From: Sphingopyxis sp. QXT-31
GTDB lineage: Bacteria > Pseudomonadota > Alphaproteobacteria > Sphingomonadales > Sphingomonadaceae
NCBI RefSeq assembly: GCF_001984035.1
Contig: NZ_CP019449.1
Span: forward strand, 1,984,001 to 2,048,000
Length of the DNA: 64,000 nucleotides
Reading direction: 5' to 3'
Under the pieces are notes generated by a model that did no database searches, had not been told where the DNA came from, and worked only from the letters and a program-made list of their open reading frames with translations. The position numbers were made by a program, and so were the translations under genes. Positions 55,101 through 63,572 of the stretch are shown piece after piece (the stretch's first letter is position 1; every line of letters begins with the position of its first letter).

Positions 55101-56015
55101 GTGCGCCGTTGGTCGATCCTGCTGCTGCCTGTTTTGGCTGAACCCGCGCTGGGGCAGGAGCAGGCCGAACCCGATCCGGCTGCGATGACGAAGCTCGAAG
55201 CCGTAGTGCCGCCGCAGGACTGGTATCCCGATGGCTATTACGACCTGCGCCTGGCTGCCGAGGCAGAGATCGCGGAGCGCGCGCAAACGGTCAGCGCGGC
55301 GGCCGCCGACCCGGCACGGATCAACCTCAGAACCTGTGCGCCGCCGGACCTGGGTATCGACGGGATCGACCCGGCGCTACGCGGCCAAGCCGGTATCGCG
55401 ATCGAGACGGCGCGGGTGCGGGCCGCGCTGGTCGGCGCGCAATTCCCGTCGTTCGTTTATGAAATGCCGCTTGCGAAATTCGAGCGCGACCGTCTCGCCG
55501 GGCAAATATCCAAGAGCGCGGCCTATACCGAGATGGTGTCGCAGCTGAACTTCGGTCTCCGGCCGCCGACCCCGACCCTGCCATTCGTAACGGCGGACGA
55601 CGATTGCCCGCCACCGTCGCCACCGCCGCCCGAATCCGCCGGCCCCACGCCGAAGCCGCGCAAGCCGGTCGCAGCAGCGGCGAAGCCGCGCAAGGCGACC
55701 CCTCCTAAGACGGCGCCCGCCGCGGCGCCATCGCCGCGCCCCAGTGGCATCCTGTTCGCTACCGATCCGCCCGCCGGAGAGGTTTTGCTGATCAATAGCT
55801 TTGCCTTCAAAGTGTGCGTGCGCAAACTCCCCGATCCTTGGGATCGCTTTGCCTGCCGATGGAACGAGGTGCAGACCGGATACGCCAGGCCGATGGCAGG
55901 TCGGTTCGTCTACCAAGTCCGCTGGCCCGACGGCGTGACACGGCGCGGGACGCGCGAAATCGGCGCCGGACCCAATGGCGCGGCCACGGTGATCTTCCGC
56001 AAGACCGGAAGCTAG
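55101..56015 (+). CDS. Exported protein, TIR-operon paralogue 2
   Basis: A 304-residue protein starting at GTG 55101, 3 bp after the previous stop. It has a short signal (RRWSILLLPVLAEPALGQ). It aligns with paralogue 1 along the whole length: VPPQDWYPDGYYDLRLAAEAEIAERAQ near the N-terminus, a FVYEMPLAKFERDRLAG segment matching VYAEPLLAFERAKIAE, and TDPPAGEVLLINSFAFKVC plus DPWDRFACRWNEVQTGYARPMAGRFVYQVRWPDG at the C-terminus (read linearly). A Pro/Lys/Ala-rich linker (PPPPESAGPTPKPRKPVAAA) separates the halves. Its stop overlaps the convergent phoH stop by 4 nt, so there is no room for an intergenic terminator. Function unknown. Confidence 0.78.
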   Translation: MRRWSILLLPVLAEPALGQEQAEPDPAAMTKLEAVVPPQDWYPDGYYDLRLAAEAEIAERAQTVSAAAADPARINLRTCAPPDLGIDGIDPALRGQAGIAIETARVRAALVGAQFPSFVYEMPLAKFERDRLAGQISKSAAYTEMVSQLNFGLRPPTPTLPFVTADDDCPPPSPPPPESAGPTPKPRKPVAAAAKPRKATPPKTAPAAAPSPRPSGILFATDPPAGEVLLINSFAFKVCVRKLPDPWDRFACRWNEVQTGYARPMAGRFVYQVRWPDGVTRRGTREIGAGPNGAATVIFRKTGS

Positions 56016-57016
56016 GCCCCCGGTCCCTCATAGGCATCGACGATGCGCCCGACGATCGGGTGGCGGACGACGTCGGCGCTGGTGAAGCGGCTGACGTTGA
56101 TGCCCTCCAGCCCCTCGAGCCGTGCGACCGCATCGGCGAGGCCCGAGGTCGCGGGGATCGGCAGGTCGACCTGCTTCGGGTCGCCGCAGATCACCATGCG
56201 GCTGTTCATGCCGAAGCGAGTGAGGAACATCTTCATCTGCGGGATGGTGGTGTTCTGCGCCTCGTCGAGGATGATGAAGGCGTCGGCGAGGGTGCGGCCG
56301 CGCATGAAGGCGAGCGGCGCGATCTCGATCTCTCCGCTCGCGATACGGCGCTCGACCTGCTCGGCCGGCAGGCAGTCGTGGAGCGCGTCGTAGAGCGGGC
56401 GGAGATAGGGATCGACCTTTTCCTTCATGTCGCCGGGCAGGAAGCCGAGCTTCTCGCCCGCCTCGACCGCGGGGCGCGAGAGGATGAGGCGCTGGACGCT
56501 GCCGGTGATGAGCTGCGCGACGGCCTGCGCGACCGCCAGATAGGTCTTGCCCGTCCCCGCGGGGCCGAGCGCGAAGATCACGTCCTCGCGCGCCAGCGCC
56601 TGCATATAGGGAACCTGCGACGGCGCGCGCGGGACGATCGTCTTCTTGCGCGTGCGGATCATGATCGGCGGCGCGGCGTCGGTGTCGTGGCGGATGATGC
56701 CGTCGAGCGTCGGCTGCGCCGACATCGCGATCACCCCGTCGACCATGCCCGCGTCGACCTCCTGCCCCTGTTCGGCGCGATTGTAGAGATCGACGAGCAC
56801 GTCGCGCGCGCGGGCCGCTGCCTCGGCCTCTCCCTCGATCTGGACGCGGTTGCCGCGCGCCGAGATATAGACGCCGAGCCGGTTTTCGATCGCCACAAGG
56901 TTGCGGTCGAATTCGCCGAACAGGATTCCCAGAAGCTGTGTCCTTTCAAACTCGGCCGTCAATCGGACGCGATCGCCGGGTTCGGCGGGCGCTGCGGCGA
57001 GTGGGCGTTTGGACAT
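56012..57016 (-). CDS. phoH: PhoH-family ATPase
   Basis: A 334-residue PhoH-like ATPase. An N-terminal KH-like region (LLGILFGEFDRNLVAIENRLGVYISARGNRVQIEG in linear order) precedes the RecA-like domain with Walker A FALGPAGTGKTYLAVAQAV. LSRPAVEAGEKLGFLPGDMKEKVDPYL and Walker B AFIILDEAQNTT follow. Members are linked to RNA metabolism together with YbeY. ATG 57016 overlaps the miaB stop (TGATG). It normally precedes ybeY, but here the next gene downstream is on the opposite strand and ybeY lies 8.1 kb away. Its stop overlaps that of the TIR-operon paralogue 2. Confidence 0.95.
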   Translation of the reverse strand: MSKRPLAAAPAEPGDRVRLTAEFERTQLLGILFGEFDRNLVAIENRLGVYISARGNRVQIEGEAEAAARARDVLVDLYNRAEQGQEVDAGMVDGVIAMSAQPTLDGIIRHDTDAAPPIMIRTRKKTIVPRAPSQVPYMQALAREDVIFALGPAGTGKTYLAVAQAVAQLITGSVQRLILSRPAVEAGEKLGFLPGDMKEKVDPYLRPLYDALHDCLPAEQVERRIASGEIEIAPLAFMRGRTLADAFIILDEAQNTTIPQMKMFLTRFGMNSRMVICGDPKQVDLPIPATSGLADAVARLEGLEGINVSRFTSADVVRHPIVGRIVDAYEGPGA

Positions 57017-58365
57017 CAAGCCTCCTGCAATTGGCGCACCATTGCGCCCAGACTGTTCGGACCAGCCGAGACGATCTCTACATCGACCATGTCGCTGATG
57101 GCCAGCCCCGGTGCGATAAGATGCGCCGATTGCAGCCAAGGCGTTTTGCCGATCAACTGACCCTCGAGCTTGCCCTTGCGTTCGAGCAGCAGCCGCGTCG
57201 TGCGGCCGACGGTCGCGGCGTTGAACGTGTGCTGCTGTTCGTTGAGCAAGGCCTGCAACCGCTGGAGGCGGTCGTTCATCACCGCCTCGTCGACCTGATC
57301 GTCCATCGTCGCGGCGGGCGTGCCGGGGCGGCGCGAATATTTGAAGCTGTACGCCATCGCATAATTGGTCGCGCGGACGATATCGAGCGTCGCCTGGAAA
57401 TCTGCCTCGCTCTCGCCCGGAAAACCGACGATGAAGTCGCCCGAAACCGCGATGTCGGGACGCGCGGCGCGGACGCGTTCGATCACGCGAAGATAGCTTT
57501 CGACGCTGTGGCTGCGGTTCATCGCCGCAAGGATGCGGTCGCTGCCCGCCTGCACCGGCAGGTGGAGAAAGGGCATGAGTTCGGGGATCTCGCCATGCGC
57601 GGCGATCAGCCCGTCGGTCATGTCGTTCGGATGGCTGGTGGTGTAGCGGATGCGCTCCAGCCCATCGATCCGCGCGAGTTCACGGATCAGCCCGTCGAGG
57701 CCGATCGCCCGGCCCTTCGCATCGTCGCCGTCCCACGCGTTGACGTTCTGTCCGAGCAAAGTGATTTCGCGGACCCCGCCCGCGACGAGCGCCTGCGCCT
57801 CGGCGATCAGGTCGGCGTAGGGCCGGCTGATCTCGGCCCCGCGCGTGTAGGGTACGACGCAATAGGTGCAGAATTTGTCGCAGCCCTCCTGCACCGTCAG
57901 GAAGGCGGTCGGGCGCTGGCCGCCCGCACGCTTCGGCAGCGCGCCGAACTTGCTGTCGAGCGGCATGTCGAGGTCGATCGCCTTTTCGCCCTTCGCCGCC
58001 TTCGCGATCAGCTCGGGCAGCCGGTGATAGGCCTGCGGGCCGACGACAACATCGACGCTCGGCGCGCGGCGCGCGATCTCCGCCCCCTCGGCCTGCGCGA
58101 CGCAGCCCGCGACGGCGATCGTTGGGGTGCTGCCGTCGGCGCGCTTGAGCCGGCCGATGTCCGAATAGACCTTCTCGGCCGCTTTCTCGCGGATGTGGCA
58201 GGTGTTGAGCACGACGAGGTCGGCGTCGGCGCCGTCTGCGGCGGGCACATAGCCCTCGGCGCCCAGCATCTCGGCCATGCGCTCGCCATCATAGACGTTC
58301 ATCTGGCAGCCGAAGGATTTGACGTGGAATGTCTTTTGAGAATTTTGGGGAGAGTCGGATTTCAT
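57016..58365 (-). CDS. miaB: tRNA-2-methylthio-N6-isopentenyladenosine synthase
   Basis: A 449-residue radical SAM methylthiotransferase that completes ms2i6A37 in tRNAs reading UNN codons. The N-terminal UPF0004 domain begins FHVKSFGCQMNVYDGERMAEML and has LNTCHIREKA and AGCVAQAEG (cluster cysteines). The radical SAM CxxxCxxC is in GCDKFCTYCVVPYTRG. A TRAM domain ends the protein. ATG 58365 is the standard start; the frame extends upstream into the plsC end. It lies between plsC (7 bp) and phoH (1-nt overlap) in the conserved order. Confidence 0.96.
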   Translation of the reverse strand: MKSDSPQNSQKTFHVKSFGCQMNVYDGERMAEMLGAEGYVPAADGADADLVVLNTCHIREKAAEKVYSDIGRLKRADGSTPTIAVAGCVAQAEGAEIARRAPSVDVVVGPQAYHRLPELIAKAAKGEKAIDLDMPLDSKFGALPKRAGGQRPTAFLTVQEGCDKFCTYCVVPYTRGAEISRPYADLIAEAQALVAGGVREITLLGQNVNAWDGDDAKGRAIGLDGLIRELARIDGLERIRYTTSHPNDMTDGLIAAHGEIPELMPFLHLPVQAGSDRILAAMNRSHSVESYLRVIERVRAARPDIAVSGDFIVGFPGESEADFQATLDIVRATNYAMAYSFKYSRRPGTPAATMDDQVDEAVMNDRLQRLQALLNEQQHTFNAATVGRTTRLLLERKGKLEGQLIGKTPWLQSAHLIAPGLAISDMVDVEIVSAGPNSLGAMVRQLQEA

Positions 58366-58372
58366 CGGCGCG

Positions 58373-59167
58373 CTATAGGCGATGCCGCCACGCGGCGGAA
58401 GGGCGCGCATTCGCCGCGATTTCGGCGGCGATCGCGGCGCGCGCGGCCTCGTTGATCGCCTTGCGGTCCTGCTCGACATGGTCGGGCAGCGGCTCGAGAT
58501 AATGGATGGTCAGCGGGATCGCACGCCGCCGCGCGAGCAACCGTTTGAAATTGTCGAGGCCCGATTCGGGGTCGAGCCAGGCGATGTCGCTCGACTCTGC
58601 CCCATAGTCGAGGAACACCGGCTGGACGCGCAGCTTCGGCGGGATCGGGACGATCGCCTGGAACAGCGAAGCGCGAAAGGGTAGCAACCCGTCGCCGGGC
58701 CCGGTCGTACCCTCCGGAAACAAAGTAACCGGGCGCCCGCGCGCGAGCGCTTCGCGCAGGCTGTTCGCCTGATTGTGGATCTCGCGCTTGGCCTCGCGCT
58801 GGACATAGATGGTCTTGTTCTGGTCGGCGAGCCAGCCGACGAGCGGCGTCGTCTCGACCTCGGCCTTCGACACGAAGGCCGAGCGCGCCGCGCCGCCGAG
58901 CGCGAGGATGTCGAGCCAGCTGACGTGGTTCGAGACGAACAAGACGTCGCGCCGCAGCCGCGTGCCGGTGGTGCGGATACGCAGTCCCGCGATCCAGCCG
59001 ACGGCGTTGAGGAAGGCCATGACCATCGGCGAAGGACGGCCCACGGCGCGGTAGCAGAGATGCGGGACGATCAGGAACAGCAGCGTCAGCACCATCAGGG
59101 CGAGACGCGCGACCGTGCGCCAGGTTATGCGGGCGGCGTCAGCCCTTGTCGCGACCGAGGGAGACAC
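58373..59167 (-). CDS. plsC: 1-acyl-sn-glycerol-3-phosphate acyltransferase-like protein
   Basis: A 264-residue lysophospholipid acyltransferase. One N-terminal membrane helix (LALMVLTLLFLIVPHLCY) precedes the catalytic motif VSNHVSWLD (NHxxxxD, about residues 79-85). VTLFPEGTTGPGDGLLPFRASLF is the FPEGT motif III, and VQPVFLDYG is motif IV. It acylates lysophosphatidate to phosphatidate or an ornithine-lipid-type substrate. The ATG at 59167 overlaps the fur 3' end by 29 nt; no better start is seen nearer the first helix. It belongs to the fur-plsC-miaB-phoH run. Confidence 0.92.
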   Translation of the reverse strand: MSPSVATRADAARITWRTVARLALMVLTLLFLIVPHLCYRAVGRPSPMVMAFLNAVGWIAGLRIRTTGTRLRRDVLFVSNHVSWLDILALGGAARSAFVSKAEVETTPLVGWLADQNKTIYVQREAKREIHNQANSLREALARGRPVTLFPEGTTGPGDGLLPFRASLFQAIVPIPPKLRVQPVFLDYGAESSDIAWLDPESGLDNFKRLLARRRAIPLTIHYLEPLPDHVEQDRKAINEAARAAIAAEIAANARPSAAWRHRL

Positions 59168-59564
59168 CGTAAAGCTCCATGCGATGGTCGACGAGGCGGA
59201 AACCCAGCCGTTCGGCGATCACTTTCTGCAACGCCTCGAGCTCGGGATCGACGAATTCGATCACCTTGCCCGTTTCGACGTCGATCAGATGGTCGTGATG
59301 CGCCTCGGGCGCGGCTTCGTAGCGCGAGCGGCCATCGCCGAAATCATGTCGGTCGAGGATGCCCGCCTCTTCGAACAGGCGCACGGTGCGATAGACGGTC
59401 GCGATCGAGATGCCGCTGTCGATTTTCGACGCGCGTTCATAGAGCGTCTCGACATCGGGATGATCTTCGCTGTCGGAGATCACGCGCGCGATGATGCGGC
59501 GCTGCTCGGTAATACGCAGCCCCTTTTCGTGGCACAAAGCTTCGAGGTCGATGGTACCGGGCAT
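59139..59564 (-). CDS. fur: Ferric uptake regulator Fur
   Basis: A 141-residue metalloregulator. The N-terminal winged helix has GLRITEQRRIIARVI and DSGISIATVYRTVRLFEEAGIL. The dimerisation domain carries the metal histidines in EAAPEAHHDHLIDVETGKVIEF and DHRMELYGV. It lacks the C-terminal CxxC pairs that hold structural zinc in some Fur proteins, as in many alphaproteobacteria. It is the probable regulator of the Fur-like dyads upstream of the heme receptor 6.5 kb away. It leads the fur-plsC-miaB-phoH run, and mucR is the next gene upstream on the same strand. Confidence 0.95.
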   Translation of the reverse strand: MPGTIDLEALCHEKGLRITEQRRIIARVISDSEDHPDVETLYERASKIDSGISIATVYRTVRLFEEAGILDRHDFGDGRSRYEAAPEAHHDHLIDVETGKVIEFVDPELEALQKVIAERLGFRLVDHRMELYGVSLGRDKG

Positions 59565-59697
59565 GCGGGCCTTTCCTGCAATATGCAGCCGTGTCGTTCT
59601 TCTGTAATCTGTATAGGCACGGCCCGCTCATAGGACAAGGGCGGCACCATCGCGGCACCGCCCTCACCTGCCCTGCCGGGCCGTCGTTCGAAGCGCC

Positions 59698-60138
59698 TCA
59701 GGCCGCCTTCTTGACCTTGGGCTTGCGACCGCCGCCGCGGCCCTTGGTGCCAAGGCCGATTTCCTTGGCCAGCGCGCGGCGCTTTTCGGCATAGTTGGGC
59801 GCGACCATCGGATAGTCGGCGGGCAGGCCCCACTTGGCGCGATAGTCGTCGGGGGTCATGCCATAATGCGTCATCAAATGACGGCGCAGCATCTTGAGCT
59901 TCTTGCCGTCTTCGAGACAGACGATGAAGTCCGGCTTGACCGAGGTGCGGATCGAAACCGCCGGAACCGGCTTCTCTTCTTCGATCACCTGGGTGCCGAG
60001 GCCCGAAAGCGCGGCATGCACATTATTGATAAGCACCGAAAGATCCGAGATCGCGACGCTATTGTTGCTGACATGGGCAGCGACAATATCCGCCGTAAGG
60101 GTGACCAGCATTTCGCTGGTATCGGCTTGCTCCGACAT
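59698..60138 (-). CDS. MucR/Ros-family zinc-finger regulator
   Basis: A 146-residue regulator. The C-terminal half has IVCLEDGKKLKMLRRHLMTHYGMTPDDYRAKWGLPADYPMVAPNYAEKRRALAKEIGLG read linearly, the MucR/Ros zinc-finger and flanking HTH, with one Cys, an Asp and two His as ligands. The N-terminal half drives oligomerisation. The Lys/Arg-rich tail GRGGGRKPKVKKAA is typical. MucR proteins bind AT-rich DNA and silence exopolysaccharide, motility and virulence genes. It may control the surface-glycan genes elsewhere in the window, by inference only. ATG 60138 gives the standard length. Confidence 0.93.
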   Translation of the reverse strand: MSEQADTSEMLVTLTADIVAAHVSNNSVAISDLSVLINNVHAALSGLGTQVIEEEKPVPAVSIRTSVKPDFIVCLEDGKKLKMLRRHLMTHYGMTPDDYRAKWGLPADYPMVAPNYAEKRRALAKEIGLGTKGRGGGRKPKVKKAA

Positions 60139-60249
60139 GGGACAGATTCCTTATTTGTTATACCCAGAAGTTGGATGACGAATATTGAGAGTCTTCTTCA
60201 TCCGCACTTGCCCATGCCACTTTGGCGTCGCTTCCGCAAGCTGGTTACC

Positions 60250-60729
60250 CTAGTTATCTCGGTTGTGGAGGAAACGACGCATCGTAATCGCGTCGCGGAT
60301 CGTCCCGTCGGCACCGCGGTAATAGTCCTTGCGGCGACCGCATTCCGAAAAACCGCTCTGCCGATAGAGATGAACGGCGTCGTTGTCGGCGCGCATTTCG
60401 AGGAAATAGTCTTCGGCACCTTCGGCCGCCGCCCAGCCCTGCCAGTCGGCCATCAGTAGCGCGCCGACCCCGCGGCCGCGCCACTCGGGATCGACCGCGA
60501 GGAGCAATAATTCGCTCTCGGGGCCGGCGATGCGCGCCGCCGAAAAGCCGCACGGGGTTTCGCCGTCCCATGCGAGGCAGACGCGCGCCGAGGGCAAGGC
60601 GAAGAGGGTGAGCAACTGCGCCCGGCTCCATGCCTCGCCATAGGCGGGGTCGAACGCCGCCTCCATCACCTGCATCACCGCCGCGAGGTCGGCGACACGC
60701 GCGGTGGCGAGGCGGATATCGTCGCTCAT
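60250..60729 (-). CDS. rimI: Ribosomal protein S18 alanine N-acetyltransferase-like GNAT
   Basis: A 159-residue GNAT acetyltransferase. The acetyl-CoA site is LLLLAVDPEWRGRGVGALLM (R/QxxGxG/A), followed by YFLEMRADNDAVHLYRQSGFSECGRRKDYY, which is the RimI-like EMRADN-A-hLYxxxGF pattern with the catalytic Tyr region. RimI acetylates the N-terminal Ala of S18. The start at ATG 60729 overlaps the tsaB stop (ATGA). The tsaB-rimI order is conserved. An open frame further upstream lies inside tsaB. Confidence 0.9.
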   Translation of the reverse strand: MSDDIRLATARVADLAAVMQVMEAAFDPAYGEAWSRAQLLTLFALPSARVCLAWDGETPCGFSAARIAGPESELLLLAVDPEWRGRGVGALLMADWQGWAAAEGAEDYFLEMRADNDAVHLYRQSGFSECGRRKDYYRGADGTIRDAITMRRFLHNRDN

Positions 60730-61373
60730 GAGGAGACAACCATCGGCTTGGCGTCGGGCGCGCGGCCGTAGATCGGGCTGGGATCGGCGAAGATCGCCCC
60801 CGCGGGCAGCCGTGCAAAGGCGCGCGCGTCGGGCAGCATCGCCAGCGCGGTGCCATGGCCGCGCTGTGCGACGAAGGCCTCGGCCCGGTTGCCGACGACC
60901 AGCGCGTCGCCCCGCTCGATCGCGGCGCCGGGCAGCAGCGACTGCACCGCAGCGCGCGGCGACAGGTCGGCGGCGAAGGGCTGGACGAACCACTGGCCGT
61001 GCCCGCCCTCCATCACAACGAGCGCGCCGCCCGCAGCGGCGACGACGTCCGCGGCCGCCGCGGCAACCAGCGCCAAAGTCGAAAAGCCCTGCACCGGCAC
61101 CTGCCAGCCGAGCGCCAGCGCGCGCGCCGCAGCGACGCCGATGCGCACGCCCGCGAAGCTGCCCGGGCCGCAGCCGACGAAAATCGCATCGGCGCGCCCG
61201 CCGCCGGCCAGCTCGGCGATCAGCGGGACGAGCCGCTCGGCATGGCCGCGGCCGATCACTTCGTGGCGAAAGTCGTCCAGTCGTGCGCCGGCGAACAGCG
61301 CAACCGAACAGGCCTCGCTGGCGGAGTCGATGACGAGGCGGCGGGCCTCAGACGATGCGGTTGAAGCGGTCAA
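60726..61373 (-). CDS. tsaB: tRNA threonylcarbamoyladenosine biosynthesis protein TsaB
   Basis: An ASKHA-fold partner of TsaD in making t6A37 on ANN-decoding tRNAs. [17 protein letters not shown] opens the fold, [12 protein letters not shown] follows, and [26 protein letters not shown] is the TsaB/YeaZ signature. There is no ATG or GTG close to the first strand. The TTG at 61371-61373 gives a 215-residue protein and overlaps the nitroreductase end by 26 nt. An in-frame ATG near 61420 would add about 16 residues inside the nitroreductase gene. The start is therefore uncertain; the product call is firm. Confidence 0.88.
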   Translation of the reverse strand: MTASTASSEARRLVIDSASEACSVALFAGARLDDFRHEVIGRGHAERLVPLIAELAGGGRADAIFVGCGPGSFAGVRIGVAAARALALGWQVPVQGFSTLALVAAAAADVVAAAGGALVVMEGGHGQWFVQPFAADLSPRAAVQSLLPGAAIERGDALVVGNRAEAFVAQRGHGTALAMLPDARAFARLPAGAIFADPSPIYGRAPDAKPMVVSS

Positions 61374-61941
61374 AGCCGGGCCGCGGGCTGCGGTCGAAGA
61401 TGGTCGCGGGGTCGCCATAGCCGAGCGTCGAGATGAAGTTGCTGCGCACCGTCGGCTGGTCGGCGAAGAAGGCGGCATCGACCGCCTCGTTGCTGAAGCC
61501 CGACATCGGTCCGGTGTCGAGCCCGAGCGCGCGCGCCGCGAGGATAAAATAGGCGCCCTGCAGGCTGGAATTGCGGAAGGCGGTCGCGTGCGCCAGTTCG
61601 GCGTTGCTGTCGAACCAGCTCTTTGCATCCGCGTGCGGGAAGAGCTCGGGCAGATTCTCGTAGAATTCGAGGTCCATGCCGATGATCGCGGTCACCGGCG
61701 CCTTGCGGATCTTGTCGCCATTGGCGGGCAACGCCAGTGCCGCGAGCTTTTCCTTGGCTTCGTCCGAGGTGACCCAGACGATCCGCGCGGGCAGGCTGTT
61801 GGCGCTGGTCGGGCCATATTTCACCAGGTCCCAGATGGCGTGCAATTGCTCCTCGCTCACCGGCTTGTCGACATAGCCATTATAGGTGCGCGCGGTGCGG
61901 AACAGCTGGTCGAGGGCCTCGTTGGAAAGCGGCTCGCTCAT
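61348..61941 (-). CDS. rutE: Malonic semialdehyde reductase / RutE-type nitroreductase
   Basis: A 197-residue flavin nitroreductase. The N-terminal [45 protein letters not shown] read linearly is the RutE/HadB signature, with FMN-contacting [30 protein letters not shown] at the C-terminus is typical. It reduces malonic semialdehyde to 3-hydroxypropionate in pyrimidine degradation; no other rut genes are in the window, so the physiological substrate may differ. It is followed by tsaB with an overlap and preceded by nfu with a 25-bp gap. Confidence 0.92.
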   Translation of the reverse strand: MSEPLSNEALDQLFRTARTYNGYVDKPVSEEQLHAIWDLVKYGPTSANSLPARIVWVTSDEAKEKLAALALPANGDKIRKAPVTAIIGMDLEFYENLPELFPHADAKSWFDSNAELAHATAFRNSSLQGAYFILAARALGLDTGPMSGFSNEAVDAAFFADQPTVRSNFISTLGYGDPATIFDRSPRPGFDRFNRIV

Positions 61942-61966
61942 CGGGTCATTCTCCTGATGGAAAGGG

Positions 61967-62542
61967 TCAGACGGCGTGGACTGCCGTCACTTCGGGCACA
62001 TAATGTTTGAGCAGGGATTCGATGCCGTTCTTCAGCGTCGCGGTCGACGAGGGGCAGCCGGCGCAGGCGCCCTGCATCTTGAGATAGACATTGCCCTTGT
62101 CGAAGCCGCGATAGACGATGTCGCCGCCGTCGTTGGCGACTGCGGGGCGGACGCGCGTCTCGATCAGTTCCTTGATCTGTTCGATGATTTCGGCGTCGGC
62201 GGGATCGTCGGCAAAGCTCTCATCCTCGGCGGGAACCGAGAAGCCCGCGGCGCTCGCGGGGTGGAAGAGCGGCATGTCGGCGAGGAAATGGTCCATCACG
62301 ATGCCGAGGACGTCGGGCTTCACATCGGCCCATTCGGCGCCCGGCGCGATCGTCACCGAGACGAAGTCGCGGCCGAAGAAGACCCCGGTGACGTCGCCGA
62401 GGGTGAAAAGCGCGGTCGCGAGCGGCGAAGCCTGCGCTTCCTCGGGGCTCGCGAAGTCGCGGGTGCCGCTTTCCATGACCGCCCGGCCGGGCAGGAATTT
62501 GCGCGTCGCGGGATTGGGCGTCGATTCGGTTTCGATCAGCAT
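61967..62542 (-). CDS. nfuA: NFU1-like iron-sulphur cluster carrier
   Basis: A 191-residue protein. The N-terminal Nfu_N domain starts [17 protein letters not shown], the standard NFU1-type opening. The C-terminal NifU domain has [18 protein letters not shown] and the cluster motif [22 protein letters not shown] (CxxC). It delivers 4Fe-4S clusters to targets such as lipoyl synthase. ATG 62542 is chosen; ATG 62551 (PPMLIETE) or 62584 would add a few residues. It heads the minus-strand housekeeping run and is divergent from the 62605 gene. Confidence 0.93.
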   Translation of the reverse strand: MLIETESTPNPATRKFLPGRAVMESGTRDFASPEEAQASPLATALFTLGDVTGVFFGRDFVSVTIAPGAEWADVKPDVLGIVMDHFLADMPLFHPASAAGFSVPAEDESFADDPADAEIIEQIKELIETRVRPAVANDGGDIVYRGFDKGNVYLKMQGACAGCPSSTATLKNGIESLLKHYVPEVTAVHAV

Positions 62543-62604
62543 GGGGGGCATGTGGGACGCCGCGCCCCTTTGTGCAAGCGGCAAGCGCGCGCTAGAGGCC
62601 GGGC

Positions 62605-63477
62605 ATGCGCCGTTTTCAACACTTCGCCGCGATCGACTGGTCGGGCGCGCGCGGGCTGCGCCAGCGCGGCATCGCGCTGGCGGTGGCTAGCGGGACGGCG
62701 GCGCCCGAACTGGTACGCCCCGGACATATCTGGTCGCGCGCCGAGATATTGGCGTGGCTCGAAGAGGTCGCGGCATCGGGGGCCGACATGCTGATCGGCT
62801 TCGATTTTTCGGCGGCCTTCGCCTTCGAGGATCGCGGGGCCTATTTTCCCGAATGGGCGGACAGCCCCGCCGACCTGCCGGCGCTCTGGGCGCTCGTCGA
62901 GACGCTGGCGGCCGGAGATGCGCATTATGAGATCGCGAGCTTCCTGGCGCATCCCGAGGCGCGGCGCCATTTCCGCCACGGCCGCGGCGGCGTCGGCGAT
63001 CTGTTCGAGGCGGGCGCGGGGCGGCTGCGCGTCGTCGAGCGGCACCAGCGCGCGACGAAACAAGCGGCAAGCGTCAGCAATTTCAACCTCGTCGGCGCGG
63101 CGCAGGTCGGCAAGGCGAGCCTGTCGGGGATGCGCCTGCTCCACCGCCTGCGTGGCCGCCTGCCCCTCTGGCCGCTCGAGCCCGCGCCGCCCAAAGGCCC
63201 GTTGCTCGTGGAAATCTACACCAGCCTCGCGGCGCGCGCGGCGGGGATCGGCGGCGGGCGCAGCAAGATCCGCGACGGCGCCGCGCTCGACGCCGCGCTG
63301 GCGGCGCTCGGCTCCCCGCCCGCCGGATTCGCCGGACCGGTGAGCGACCACGCCAGCGACGCGCTACTGACCGCCGCCTGGCTCCGCGCGATCGCAGGGG
63401 ACGATGCGCCATGGTCCCCCGTCCCTCTCACCGAGGGCCTCGCGCGCACCGAGGGCTGGACCTTCGGCATCATTTGA
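62605..63477 (+). CDS. Uncharacterised RNase H-fold-like protein (DUF429-like pattern)
   Basis: A 290-residue cytoplasmic protein. Acidic residues lie where RNase H-like folds place them: Asp11 in AAIDWSGA, Asp67 in LIGFDFSAAF, and Asp247/Asp251 in DHASDALLTAAWLR, with the last pattern recalling DUF429 and RuvC-like groups. A conserved-looking central part reads SFLAHPEARRHFRHGRGG. No function is recognised. It is widely open with good codon use and stands between nfuA (divergent) and tRNA-Thr. The family resemblance is visual only. Confidence 0.6.
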   Translation: MRRFQHFAAIDWSGARGLRQRGIALAVASGTAAPELVRPGHIWSRAEILAWLEEVAASGADMLIGFDFSAAFAFEDRGAYFPEWADSPADLPALWALVETLAAGDAHYEIASFLAHPEARRHFRHGRGGVGDLFEAGAGRLRVVERHQRATKQAASVSNFNLVGAAQVGKASLSGMRLLHRLRGRLPLWPLEPAPPKGPLLVEIYTSLAARAAGIGGGRSKIRDGAALDAALAALGSPPAGFAGPVSDHASDALLTAAWLRAIAGDDAPWSPVPLTEGLARTEGWTFGII

Positions 63478-63496
63478 CGCAAAGGGCGCGTGGTAC

Positions 63497-63572
<76 letters not shown>

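Noticed and set aside
53150..56015. Considered as a Thoeris or CBASS-type defence locus
   Set aside because: There is no ThsA, no cyclase, no SLOG, SAVED or STING domain, and the partners are exported. A known defence class is not supported.
59637..59665. GGGCGG...CCGCCC as a terminator of mucR
   Set aside because: Only a 6-bp stem with a large loop and no clear U-run. The inner bases form a direct repeat (GCGGCACC twice) rather than a hairpin.
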